NCBI GenBank assembly: GCA_944320985.1
Contig: CALUJN010000047.1
Coordinates: forward strand, 1 to 64,000
Direction of reading: 5' to 3'
DNA: 64,000 nt
Source: an uncultured Alistipes sp.
GTDB lineage: Bacteria; Bacteroidota; Bacteroidia; Bacteroidales; Rikenellaceae
In this document: in pieces, positions 18,076 to 25,559 of the stretch
Layout: the number at the start of each line of letters is the position of its first letter
Position numbering within the stretch: the first letter of the stretch is position 1
Notes under the pieces: model-generated
What the model was told of the DNA's origin: nothing
The model's database searches: none
What the model saw: the letters and a program-made list of their open reading frames with translations, nothing else
Made by a program: the position numbers and the translations under genes

Positions 18076-18868
18076 ACGGACTGCCGCCTTCATCAAGGCG
18101 CATACGGAGAACTTCACCCCCGAAGTGGGTATTGTCCTGGGAACGGGTCTGGGCGGCTTTGCCGACGGGATCGACACGGCCTGGACGCTTGAATACAAGG
18201 ATATTCCGGGTTTCCCGGTCTCGACGGTCGAGGGGCACAAGGGCCGGCTGATCTTCGGAGAGGTCGAAGGCCGCAAGGTGGTGGCCATGCAGGGCCGCTT
18301 CCATTATTATGAGGGCTATACGATGCAGCAGGTGACGTTCCCGATCCGCGTGATGCAGCAGCTGGGCATCCGTTATCTCTTTGTCTCGAATGCCTCGGGC
18401 GGCATCAATACGTCGTTCCGGGTGGGCGATCTGATGGTCATCACGGACCACATCAACCTGATGCCCAATCCGCTCATCGGCCGCAATCTTGACGAACTGG
18501 GTCCCCGTTTCCCGGACATGCACAACTGTTACGACAAGGAGCTGATCTCGGCGGCCACACGCATTGCCGAAGAGGAGAACATCAAACTCCAGTACGGCGT
18601 TTACGTGGGCGGTACGGGCCCGACGTTCGAAACGCAGGCCGAATACCGCTACTTCAAGGCCATCGGAGGCGATGCCGCGGGGATGTCGACCGTTCCGGAG
18701 GTGATCGTGGCACGCCACATGTCGATTCCGGTCTTCGGCGTTTCGGTGATTACGAACTGCGGATTGTCGGACGAGGTGGGCGATCACGAGGATGTGCAGC
18801 GGCAGGGTCGGAAGGCCGGAGCGAAGATGGAGCTTCTGTTCAAACGCATGATCAAAAATCTGAAATAA
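18059..18868 (+). CDS. punA: Purine nucleoside phosphorylase I
   Basis: Phosphorolysis of inosine and guanosine (trimeric type) for purine salvage. The 269-residue protein carries VGIVLGTGLGGFAD, QGRFHYYEGY, VSNASGGIN, DHINLMPNPLIG, GGTGPTFETQAEYRYF, GDAAGMSTVPEVIVARH and the base-binding VITNCGLS, in the order of mammalian-type PNP. The ATG lies inside the end of lpxK. Ssb follows 4 nt downstream. Confidence 0.96.
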   Translation: MLEEIKRTAAFIKAHTENFTPEVGIVLGTGLGGFADGIDTAWTLEYKDIPGFPVSTVEGHKGRLIFGEVEGRKVVAMQGRFHYYEGYTMQQVTFPIRVMQQLGIRYLFVSNASGGINTSFRVGDLMVITDHINLMPNPLIGRNLDELGPRFPDMHNCYDKELISAATRIAEEENIKLQYGVYVGGTGPTFETQAEYRYFKAIGGDAAGMSTVPEVIVARHMSIPVFGVSVITNCGLSDEVGDHEDVQRQGRKAGAKMELLFKRMIKNLK

Positions 18869-18872
18869 TACG

Positions 18873-19424
18873 ATGGTAAACAAGGTAATCTTGATCGGCA
18901 ACGTTGGGGTGGATCCCGAGGTTCGTACGTTGGAGGGCGGAGCGAAGGTCGCCCGCGTGCGTCTGGCTACGACGGAACGTCTGTACGATCGGCAGTCGAA
19001 CGAAACGAAGGAACACACCGAGTGGCATACGATCACGCTGTGGCGGGGTCTGGCCGACGTGGTGGACCGTTACGTGCGCAAGGGCTCGCAGATCTACATC
19101 GAGGGACGCCTGCGCACGCGCGAGTGGATGGACAAGGACAACAACAAACGCTATACGACGGAGATTCTGGCCGACGTGATGAATCTGCTGGGACGCCGCT
19201 CGGACAATCCGGCATCGGACGGTGCTTCGGGAGGCTATTCGGGAAATTATCAGGGTGGCGCTCCCCAGGGAGGCTACCAGGGAGGCGCTCCGCAGGGTGG
19301 CTATTCGGGCGGTTATTCGCAAACGGGCCCTTCGGGAGCGGCTTCTCGACCGTCGCAGCCGCAGCCGCAACCGCAGTCGGCTCCGACTCCTCCGGCAGAC
19401 GATCCGGACGATCTTCCGTTCTGA
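18873..19424 (+). CDS. ssb: Single-stranded DNA-binding protein
   Basis: Coats single-stranded DNA during replication and repair. Residues 1-~105 form the OB fold (MVNKVILIGNVGVDPEVRTLEGG, EWHTITLWRGLADVVDRYVRKGSQIYIEGRLRTREW split over strands). A low-complexity linker follows, with repeats of the type GGAPQGGYQ and then Pro/Gln-rich sequence, and the protein ends in DDPDDLPF, the acidic tip that recruits partner proteins. The GGYSG/QGGAPQ repeats are coded by similar DNA units and could vary in number between strains. It is the third gene of the lpxK-punA-ssb unit. Confidence 0.96.
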   Translation: MVNKVILIGNVGVDPEVRTLEGGAKVARVRLATTERLYDRQSNETKEHTEWHTITLWRGLADVVDRYVRKGSQIYIEGRLRTREWMDKDNNKRYTTEILADVMNLLGRRSDNPASDGASGGYSGNYQGGAPQGGYQGGAPQGGYSGGYSQTGPSGAASRPSQPQPQPQSAPTPPADDPDDLPF

Positions 19425-19477
19425 TTCCCGGGCTTCCGATCGGCCGTTCCGATTCGTGTTTGGCCCTTTGTACGATG

Positions 19478-19513
19478 AAAATACCCCGTGCCATGGATGG
19501 CACGGGGTATTTT
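19478..19513 (+). terminator. Terminator after ssb
   Basis: Perfect 16-bp stem AAAATACCCCGTGCCA / TGGCACGGGGTATTTT with a 4-nt loop and a trailing T run, 53 nt after the ssb stop. Confidence 0.9.
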
Positions 19514-19559
19514 TGTGAGACCCGGTCTTGTCCGGAATGCTTCGGGGATAACTTTCTTT

Positions 19560-19742
19560 CGCCAACGATACCTTTGGGATCAACCTCTTCTCTCGGTGGC
19601 CATGCCTATCTTCGAGATCAATGCACTTCCCGGCAACAATACCTCCTTCCCGTCCCAATCTCTTCCTCCGGCAGCCCGGGATCAATGCACCTTCGGGATC
19701 TACGTTTTCCTCCGGCAGCAATGCCTCTCTCAGCCCCCCCCC
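19560..19742. repeat. Intergenic region with decayed repeats and a C9 tract
   Basis: The 320-bp gap between ssb and the LytTR gene holds the ssb terminator and then no gene. GATCAATGCAC occurs twice (19616-19626 and 19680-19690), each followed by TTC and then by variants of CCGGCAnCAATnCCTC, giving a period of about 64 bp. The block ends in nine C (19734-19742), which is nine G immediately after the regulator's stop codon on the minus strand. Confidence 0.6.
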
Positions 19743-19744
19743 TC

Positions 19745-20488
19745 TCAGCGGTTGAGCCACTGTCGGAACTCCTGTACGCGATCGGTACTGACCAGTGCCT
19801 CGTCGCCATCGGCCGGAGCAGGTGATAGCAGCACCTTGATGCGGCTTCCCGAGTAACGGATCATTTCGCGAATGGCATCGAACGAGATGATGAAACGGCG
19901 GTTGATGCGGAAGAACCGCTTGGGGTCGAGTCTCTCGGCGAGTTCGGCGAGCGTACGGTCGAGGATATAGTCCTTACCGTCGTGCGTGATCAGATGGAGA
20001 TATTTTCCGTCGGCCATGAAGTAGGCGATTTCATCGACGGCAACCGATCGCATCCGTGCTCCCATCTGTACCAGGAATCGCTCCTGATACGTTGGAGCCT
20101 TGGGAATTTCCGGTTCGGCCGTTGCAATGCTTCCCCCTGCGAGCAGTCCCAGTTTGTCGATGGCTCGTTTCAGATCCTCGCGCCCGAAGGGTTTGAGCAG
20201 ATAATCGATCCCCTTGTTTTCGAAGGCCTTCATCGCATAGGTGTCGTAGGCCGTGATGAAGATCACCGGAACGTTGATCTCCGTTCGGCGGAAGATATCG
20301 AATCCGTTTCCGTCACCCAGGTGGATATCCATGAAGATCAGATCGTGGTCGACACGGCTCACGATCTCGACGGCCTCGGCGACTGATTGCGCCGTGGCGA
20401 CGACTTCGATATGCGGGGCGACCTCGGCAAGCGTATTGCGCAACTCGGCCACCGACAGCGGCTCGTCTTCGATGATGATGGCTTTCAT
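19745..20488 (-). CDS. LytTR-family response regulator
   Basis: A 247-residue regulator: a receiver domain (IIEDEP acidic pocket, phospho-acceptor Asp54 in MDIHLGDGNGFD, conserved Thr and Lys in FITAYDTY and LLKPFG) followed by a LytTR DNA-binding domain (FMADGKYLHLIT, LDRTLAELAERLDPKRFFRINRRFIISF). Such regulators normally sit beside a LytS/His_kinase-type sensor; here the only such kinase is at 28332-29870 on the same strand, with a protease and a SusC/SusD pair in between. A terminator upstream (20507-20541) suggests it has its own promoter. The stop codon is followed directly by GAG9. Confidence 0.93.
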   Translation of the reverse strand: MKAIIIEDEPLSVAELRNTLAEVAPHIEVVATAQSVAEAVEIVSRVDHDLIFMDIHLGDGNGFDIFRRTEINVPVIFITAYDTYAMKAFENKGIDYLLKPFGREDLKRAIDKLGLLAGGSIATAEPEIPKAPTYQERFLVQMGARMRSVAVDEIAYFMADGKYLHLITHDGKDYILDRTLAELAERLDPKRFFRINRRFIISFDAIREMIRYSGSRIKVLLSPAPADGDEALVSTDRVQEFRQWLNR

Positions 20489-20506
20489 GACCCGGTAAAA
20501 TTACAA

Positions 20507-20541
20507 AAAAAAGAGCCCGGAGCAAAAACCGGACTCTTTTT
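20507..20541 (-). terminator. Terminator after the SusD gene
   Basis: AAAAAGAGCCCGG / CCGGACTCTTTTT stem with one mismatch and an 8-nt loop, flanked by A and T runs, 89 nt past the SusD stop on the minus strand and just upstream of the LytTR gene. Confidence 0.8.
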
Positions 20542-20629
20542 CGATGGCAGAACACTCTCTTTGTCCCTTCTCCCTGCGGTTGGATGCCGGGGAGAGTGGG
20601 GCGGGATGTTCCCGCCGGGGATGTTCGCG

Positions 20630-22012
20630 TCAATCGTTCAGATGGGGGTTGGCGGCGATGGCCGAAGGCGGGAACGGCAGCGTATAGCGTGTGTCGTTGG
20701 CCGTGAGCGTATAGGTTTGGTTGTCGAAGGTTTTGGTGATCGACGGACGGGTCGTACGCCGCAGGTCGAGCCACCGGTGTCCCTCCAGCAGAAACTCCCG
20801 GGCCCGTTCATCGGCCACTTCCTTGCGCAAGGCCTCGGCATCCAGGGCTTCGACCTTCGTGCGCTGCGCCTCCATGGCTTCGGGCTTCAGCCGCCTGGCC
20901 TGCAGGTCGAGCAGATATTGCCGGGCCGCATCGAGTTCCGCCGGAAGATACGACCCGGCCTCGGCGGCGATCAGATACATCTCGGCCACGCGGATCGAAC
21001 AGCGGTCCGAGGAGGAACGGTCGACCCCGTATCCCAGAAACGTCGGAACAAAGGACTCGTCGTAGGAGTTGATCTCTGTGAGGTAGCTGCGCCGGCAGTC
21101 GTTCGTTTCGTCGAACAGTGCAAGGATCGGATCCGCAATGATGCAGGCCCCCTTGAGGTCGCCGCCCGATCCGCTGAACGGTCGATCCATGACGAGGATC
21201 GCTTCGGAGGCTTCGGCCTGCCAGGGCAGCGGCGCCTTCTCCTCGAGGGTGTTCAGATCGACGAGTTCGTATTTCGGAAGCAGGGAGACCGCCGTGTCGT
21301 AGGCCTCCTGCCAGCGCTGCATGTAGAGCAGTACGCGGGCCTTGAAGGCTGTCAGGGCGTTGAGCGAGAAGCGGTAGTTGCGCGTGGCATCGGGTTGCTT
21401 TTCGAGGCTCATCAACCGCTCGGCCTCGGCCAGATCGTCGAGGATGAGCCGGTAGACTGCCGCCACGTTCGTCGGACGGTAGGTCTGTTCGATATCGATG
21501 AAATTGGAGAGGACGATGCCGCGATCCGTTTCGGCCGTGGCGGGATTGTAGGGTTGTCCGTAGAGATTCACCAGTTCGAAATGGTTGTAGGCTCTCAGGG
21601 CGTATGCTTCGCCGAGGATCTGTTCCATCGGCTCGTCGGCATCGTCGACATCGGTGTCGCGGATGTTCTCGATCACGGCGTTGGCGTAGAAGATCGAGGT
21701 GTAAAACTCCTGGTAGGGGAACTCCCGCATTTGATTGCCGTATTGCCAGGTGTAGTTGTATCCGAGCGCCACGGCGTCGCTGGCGTCCCAGATGGCGCTG
21801 GCATCGAACATTCCGACCTCATCGGAGAGCAGACAGGTATGTGTACGGGCGAAGCTGAACGGATAGTTGTAATACCCGTTTGTGAGCAGGGCCCGGAATT
21901 CGGAGGTCTTGTGGGGTATGACCTGTCCGACGGGTTGGATTTCGAGGTAGTTGCAGGCTGTCGTTCCGACGGCAGCGAGCAGCAGGTATGCAAATTTTCT
22001 CATGTTTCGCAC
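20630..22012 (-). CDS. SusD/RagB family nutrient-binding lipoprotein
   Basis: Surface lipoprotein that forms the lid of a SusC barrel and captures the ligand. The 460-residue protein starts MRNMRKFAYLLLAAVGTTACN (lipidation at the Cys), followed by YLEIQPVGQVIP, typical of SusD N termini, and by TPR-like helices (EAYALRAYNHFELVNLYGQPY is the conserved core). Towards the C terminus, REFLLEGHRWLDLRR is a hallmark of the family. It is near the short end of the family range. ATG at 22003 is an alternative start. Only 3 nt separate it from the SusC stop. Confidence 0.95.
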   Translation of the reverse strand: MRNMRKFAYLLLAAVGTTACNYLEIQPVGQVIPHKTSEFRALLTNGYYNYPFSFARTHTCLLSDEVGMFDASAIWDASDAVALGYNYTWQYGNQMREFPYQEFYTSIFYANAVIENIRDTDVDDADEPMEQILGEAYALRAYNHFELVNLYGQPYNPATAETDRGIVLSNFIDIEQTYRPTNVAAVYRLILDDLAEAERLMSLEKQPDATRNYRFSLNALTAFKARVLLYMQRWQEAYDTAVSLLPKYELVDLNTLEEKAPLPWQAEASEAILVMDRPFSGSGGDLKGACIIADPILALFDETNDCRRSYLTEINSYDESFVPTFLGYGVDRSSSDRCSIRVAEMYLIAAEAGSYLPAELDAARQYLLDLQARRLKPEAMEAQRTKVEALDAEALRKEVADERAREFLLEGHRWLDLRRTTRPSITKTFDNQTYTLTANDTRYTLPFPPSAIAANPHLND

Positions 22013-22015
22013 GGT

Positions 22016-25000
22016 TTAGAAGGTGATGTTCACGCCGACGGAGTAGCTCCGGGCCATGGGCTGAGCATAGATGTTTCCGAAGGTCTCGGGATCGAAGTAT
22101 CCGTCGTAGTTCGAGGCGATGACAAAGGGGTTGCGGGCCTCGAAGTGCAGGCGCAGCCCGGACATGCGGAGCTTGCGTGTGATCTTCTCGGGGAAGGAGT
22201 ATCCAAGCCGGATGCTGTTCACGCGCACGTAGTTGATCTTGTGATACCAGATGTCCATGGACTGGAAGATCGAGTAGGCTCCCAGTGCGTCGGAGGTATC
22301 CATGATCCAGTAATAGGCGCGATAGGGATCGGGGTTTTCCTCCCAGTCGGGGCCCCAGGCGGAGCCGTCGGCCCGGGAGTTTCCGGCGAGTGCCGGATAG
22401 ATTCCCGAAGGGTTCGCGGCGGACCAGATCTGCTGGACCTTGGTCGAATAGTTCTGTCCGGGGCCGGTTGCCAGCGGGGAGTAGAAGGGCGACTCCTTGA
22501 CGAGCTGTCCGAATACGAAGTTACACGATATGCTGAGGTCGAAACCCTTGAAGTAGAAGCGGTTGTTGAAACCACCCGTCAGATCGGGATTCAGCGATCC
22601 GATGTAGGAGAGGCGGTTCCGAACATCACTGTACGAAAGGTCCATGGCGGGCCCGTAGGTGAAATAGGCCGGATCGCCGAGTCCCCAGGGGTCGCTTGCC
22701 TCGATGCGGAAGTTGACGAATTCCTGCAGGGGTACTTTCTGTCCGTCTTTCCAGAACATGGGGATTCCGTGCTCGTCGAGCCCGGCGGTTTGCAGGGCGA
22801 AGACGGCACTCGAGGAGTAACCCTTGCGGGATGGCTCCCAGGATTTGTCGTCGATGAGGATCTTCTCCACGCGGTCGGTGTTGTGCGCGAGGTTGAACTG
22901 GGTCTCCCAGCGGAAGTTGCGCGTGCGGATGTTCACGGTGTTGAGCGTGAACTCGATACCGCGGCTGGAGATCTCGCCGAAGTTGCTCGACGTGACGGTG
23001 AATCCGGTCTCCAGCGGAATGGTCTGCGAGGTGATGAGGTCCTTGCTGCGACGTCCGTACACCTCGAACGTGAATCCGATGCGGTTGTCCAGGGCGGCGA
23101 AGTCGAGGGCCGCGTTCCACGAGTAGGTGGTCTCCCATCGCAGGTTCTGGTTGGGCGGCGAGGAGACGTAGATGGCGTCTTCGTTCACCCCTCCGGGGGA
23201 TCGGTTCTCCCAGGTTCCGAGGATGTAGGGCGAGGTGGTCCGGTCGATATTGCCCTGTACGCCGTAGGAGAGTCTCAAGCGCAGATTGTCCAGCCAGCGG
23301 GCATTGCGCAGGGATCCTTCGCGGTTGATGTTCCAGGCTCCGGAGATCGACCACATGGGGTTGAACTTGTACTTGGGGTCGACGCCGAAGAGGTTCGTTC
23401 CGTCGTAACGCATCGATCCGAAGAGCGTGTATCGATTGTCGTAGGTGTACGAGGCGGTGAAGAAGTAGGAGAGGTACCGGTTCTCGTAGAACGACTTCTG
23501 ATACTGCGTGAAGTAGGGGCTGTTGGCCAGATCGATTCCTGCGCTGGTGTTCGGGAAGACGATGGGCTCGTTGGTCATGGTCCGGGGGTCGTACCCGAAG
23601 CCTTTGGTGTGAACCGTGGTGTTGGTCGTTCCGCGCATCTCCATACCGATCATCAGGTCGAGCTCATGTTTCTCGGCAAAGGTGTCCGCATATTCGGCCT
23701 GTGCCTTCCAGGTGTACTGCGAGAGATCGCCGTTCCAGTTCTGGATGACGCCGCCCTTGGGCAGGTAGACCACCTGCTCGATCGCCGATTGAAGGGCGTA
23801 CTTGCGCGTGAAGTAGGTATCCTCGCGGGCCATCTTCTCGGTCGCCGAGTTGTCGACCTGCAGACCGAACTGCGTGTAGAGCCGCAGCCCCTTGACGGGC
23901 CGGAAGTCGAGATCGAAGATGGCCTTCATCGAGCGGGTCTTGAGCGTATATTCGGTGTTGGCACGCTCTTCGAGCAGGTTGAAGTCGAGCACCTGGTCGT
24001 CTCCTTGCGGATAGGCCGTCATGTCGGGATCGTAGGCGTAGCTTCCGTCAGGGTTGTAGGCGCTGTAATAGGGATTCACGCTCCGGGAGTACCGCGAGGG
24101 GTTGGTGAAGACGTCGGTGTCCGAGAGATAGGAGTCGTTTCGGTTCTGCCCGACGAAGACCGAAGCGCCGAGTCGGAGGTTTTTCAGCAGGTCGTAGTCG
24201 GTCTTCATCGTGAGGTTCAACCGTTCGAATCCGGTTCCGATGGTCGTGCCCTGTTCGTTGTAGTAACCTCCCGAGAGGTAGTAGCTGGCGCGGTTGCCGC
24301 CGCCCGATACGCTGAAACTGTACTGCTGGTTGAGCGCCACCTGGTAGATTTCACGCCCCCAGTCGGTTCCGTCCTTGCGCAGGGCGTCGATCGCGGCACG
24401 CGTTTCGGGCGAGAGGGCCGCAATGCCACCTTCACGCAGTGCGGCGCGTTCTCCGGCCTTGTCGAGGATGCGGGCTACGCCACCCATGGCCGAGAGGTAG
24501 TCGAGGCGTCCGTTTGCCGCGATGCCGAGCTCGAAATCGACCTTCTGGGAGGCGTTCATCAGGTTGAGCTTCGCGAGATTCGGGCGGTCCGTGACGAAGA
24601 GCGAGGCGGAGATATTTACGCGGGTGGGTTGGTTGCGTGCCCCCTTCTTGGTTGTGATGATGATCACACCGTTTGCGGCTCGTGCGCCGTAGATGGCCGT
24701 TGCGGCGGCATCCTTGAGTACGGTGATGTCCTCGATATCGGCGGGGTTCAGCCCGGCGATCGACAGGTTGTAGAGGTTGTCGATATTCTCCTTCGAGGAC
24801 CAGTCCGAGGGGATGTCGTTTCCTTCGAGGGGAATGCCGTCGAGGACCCACAGGGGATCGGTGGTACCGTTGAGTGTGACGGTGCTGCGGATCTTGACCT
24901 TGCTGGCGCTGCCCGGCGCTCCGGAGGTGGGGGTCGAGGTGAGACCCGCGATCGATCCGGAGAGCATCTCGTCGACGCTGGCCACACCGTCGCGGGTGAT

Positions 25001-25408
25001 GTCGGCCATCTTGACACTGGCGATCGAGGAGGTCAACTTACGTTTCTCGATGCGCTGGTATCCGGTGACGACGACGGCATCGACCTTGTTTTCGGAGGCT
25101 TCGAGATAGATCGTGAAGGTGCCCTTTCCCGAGATGTCGACACGCTGGGCCTCGTAGCCGAGGTAGCTGACGACGACCTCGCGGACGCTCACGGGCAGGG
25201 TGAACTCGAACCGACCCTCCTCATAGGCAATGGTTCCCTGGGGGTTGTACTCTTTGGCCTGGGTCTCTTCGGGTGCGATGAAGACGGTGGCACCGACGAG
25301 CGGTTCTCCGTCGGCCCGGTCGAGGATCTGGCCTGAGATCTTCCGGGTCTGCTGAGCGAAGACGAAAACCGGAACGATCAGGACGAATAACGGAAGAATT
25401 CGTTTCAT
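22016..25408 (-). CDS. SusC/RagA family TonB-linked outer membrane transporter
   Basis: A 1,130-residue outer membrane importer. It has a signal peptide (MKRILPLFVLIVPVFVFAQ), a carboxypeptidase-D-like regulatory domain (KISGQILDRADGEPLVGAT), a TonB-box-like DAVVVTGYQ, the plug domain (KVKIRSTVTLNGTTDPLWV, then LDGIPLEG and NPADIEDITVLKDAAATAIYG), and a long barrel ending in SYSVGVNITF. The N-terminal domain keeps the usual CarboxypepD fold, with no anti-sigma-interacting extension. It is transcribed after the metalloprotease gene and before susD. With a protease as neighbour and no glycoside hydrolase nearby, a peptide ligand is more likely than a glycan, but this is inference. Confidence 0.96.
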   Translation of the reverse strand: MKRILPLFVLIVPVFVFAQQTRKISGQILDRADGEPLVGATVFIAPEETQAKEYNPQGTIAYEEGRFEFTLPVSVREVVVSYLGYEAQRVDISGKGTFTIYLEASENKVDAVVVTGYQRIEKRKLTSSIASVKMADITRDGVASVDEMLSGSIAGLTSTPTSGAPGSASKVKIRSTVTLNGTTDPLWVLDGIPLEGNDIPSDWSSKENIDNLYNLSIAGLNPADIEDITVLKDAAATAIYGARAANGVIIITTKKGARNQPTRVNISASLFVTDRPNLAKLNLMNASQKVDFELGIAANGRLDYLSAMGGVARILDKAGERAALREGGIAALSPETRAAIDALRKDGTDWGREIYQVALNQQYSFSVSGGGNRASYYLSGGYYNEQGTTIGTGFERLNLTMKTDYDLLKNLRLGASVFVGQNRNDSYLSDTDVFTNPSRYSRSVNPYYSAYNPDGSYAYDPDMTAYPQGDDQVLDFNLLEERANTEYTLKTRSMKAIFDLDFRPVKGLRLYTQFGLQVDNSATEKMAREDTYFTRKYALQSAIEQVVYLPKGGVIQNWNGDLSQYTWKAQAEYADTFAEKHELDLMIGMEMRGTTNTTVHTKGFGYDPRTMTNEPIVFPNTSAGIDLANSPYFTQYQKSFYENRYLSYFFTASYTYDNRYTLFGSMRYDGTNLFGVDPKYKFNPMWSISGAWNINREGSLRNARWLDNLRLRLSYGVQGNIDRTTSPYILGTWENRSPGGVNEDAIYVSSPPNQNLRWETTYSWNAALDFAALDNRIGFTFEVYGRRSKDLITSQTIPLETGFTVTSSNFGEISSRGIEFTLNTVNIRTRNFRWETQFNLAHNTDRVEKILIDDKSWEPSRKGYSSSAVFALQTAGLDEHGIPMFWKDGQKVPLQEFVNFRIEASDPWGLGDPAYFTYGPAMDLSYSDVRNRLSYIGSLNPDLTGGFNNRFYFKGFDLSISCNFVFGQLVKESPFYSPLATGPGQNYSTKVQQIWSAANPSGIYPALAGNSRADGSAWGPDWEENPDPYRAYYWIMDTSDALGAYSIFQSMDIWYHKINYVRVNSIRLGYSFPEKITRKLRMSGLRLHFEARNPFVIASNYDGYFDPETFGNIYAQPMARSYSVGVNITF

Positions 25409-25515
25409 GTGTTGAAATGTTGAAGTGTATATTCCTGTTTTATATGAATTCGGAATTGATTTTCCGTTTTGGATTTCGAATTGTAACCGATGCTGCCTGC
25501 TCCCTGAAGTCGGGC

Positions 25516-25548
25516 AAAGCCGTCTTTCCAGGGTTGGAAGACGGCTTT
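25516..25548. terminator. Hairpin between the met-zincin and SusC genes
   Basis: AAAGCCGTCTT / AAGACGGCTTT stem with an 11-nt interior containing TCCAGGGTTGG, 11 nt past the protease stop. The T run on the minus strand is short, so it may only attenuate transcription into susC. Confidence 0.6.
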
Positions 25549-25559
25549 TGCGGCGGGTT

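Noticed and set aside
19222..19518. An Arg-rich frame in the ssb linker region
   Set aside because: Shadow of ssb in another frame; the DDLPF tail and OB fold support ssb instead.
20387..25336. A 1,649-codon open frame on the + strand
   Set aside because: It is exactly antisense to the LytTR, SusD and SusC genes, crosses a terminator, and has no protein family features; GC-rich codon use on the minus strand keeps the complement free of stops.
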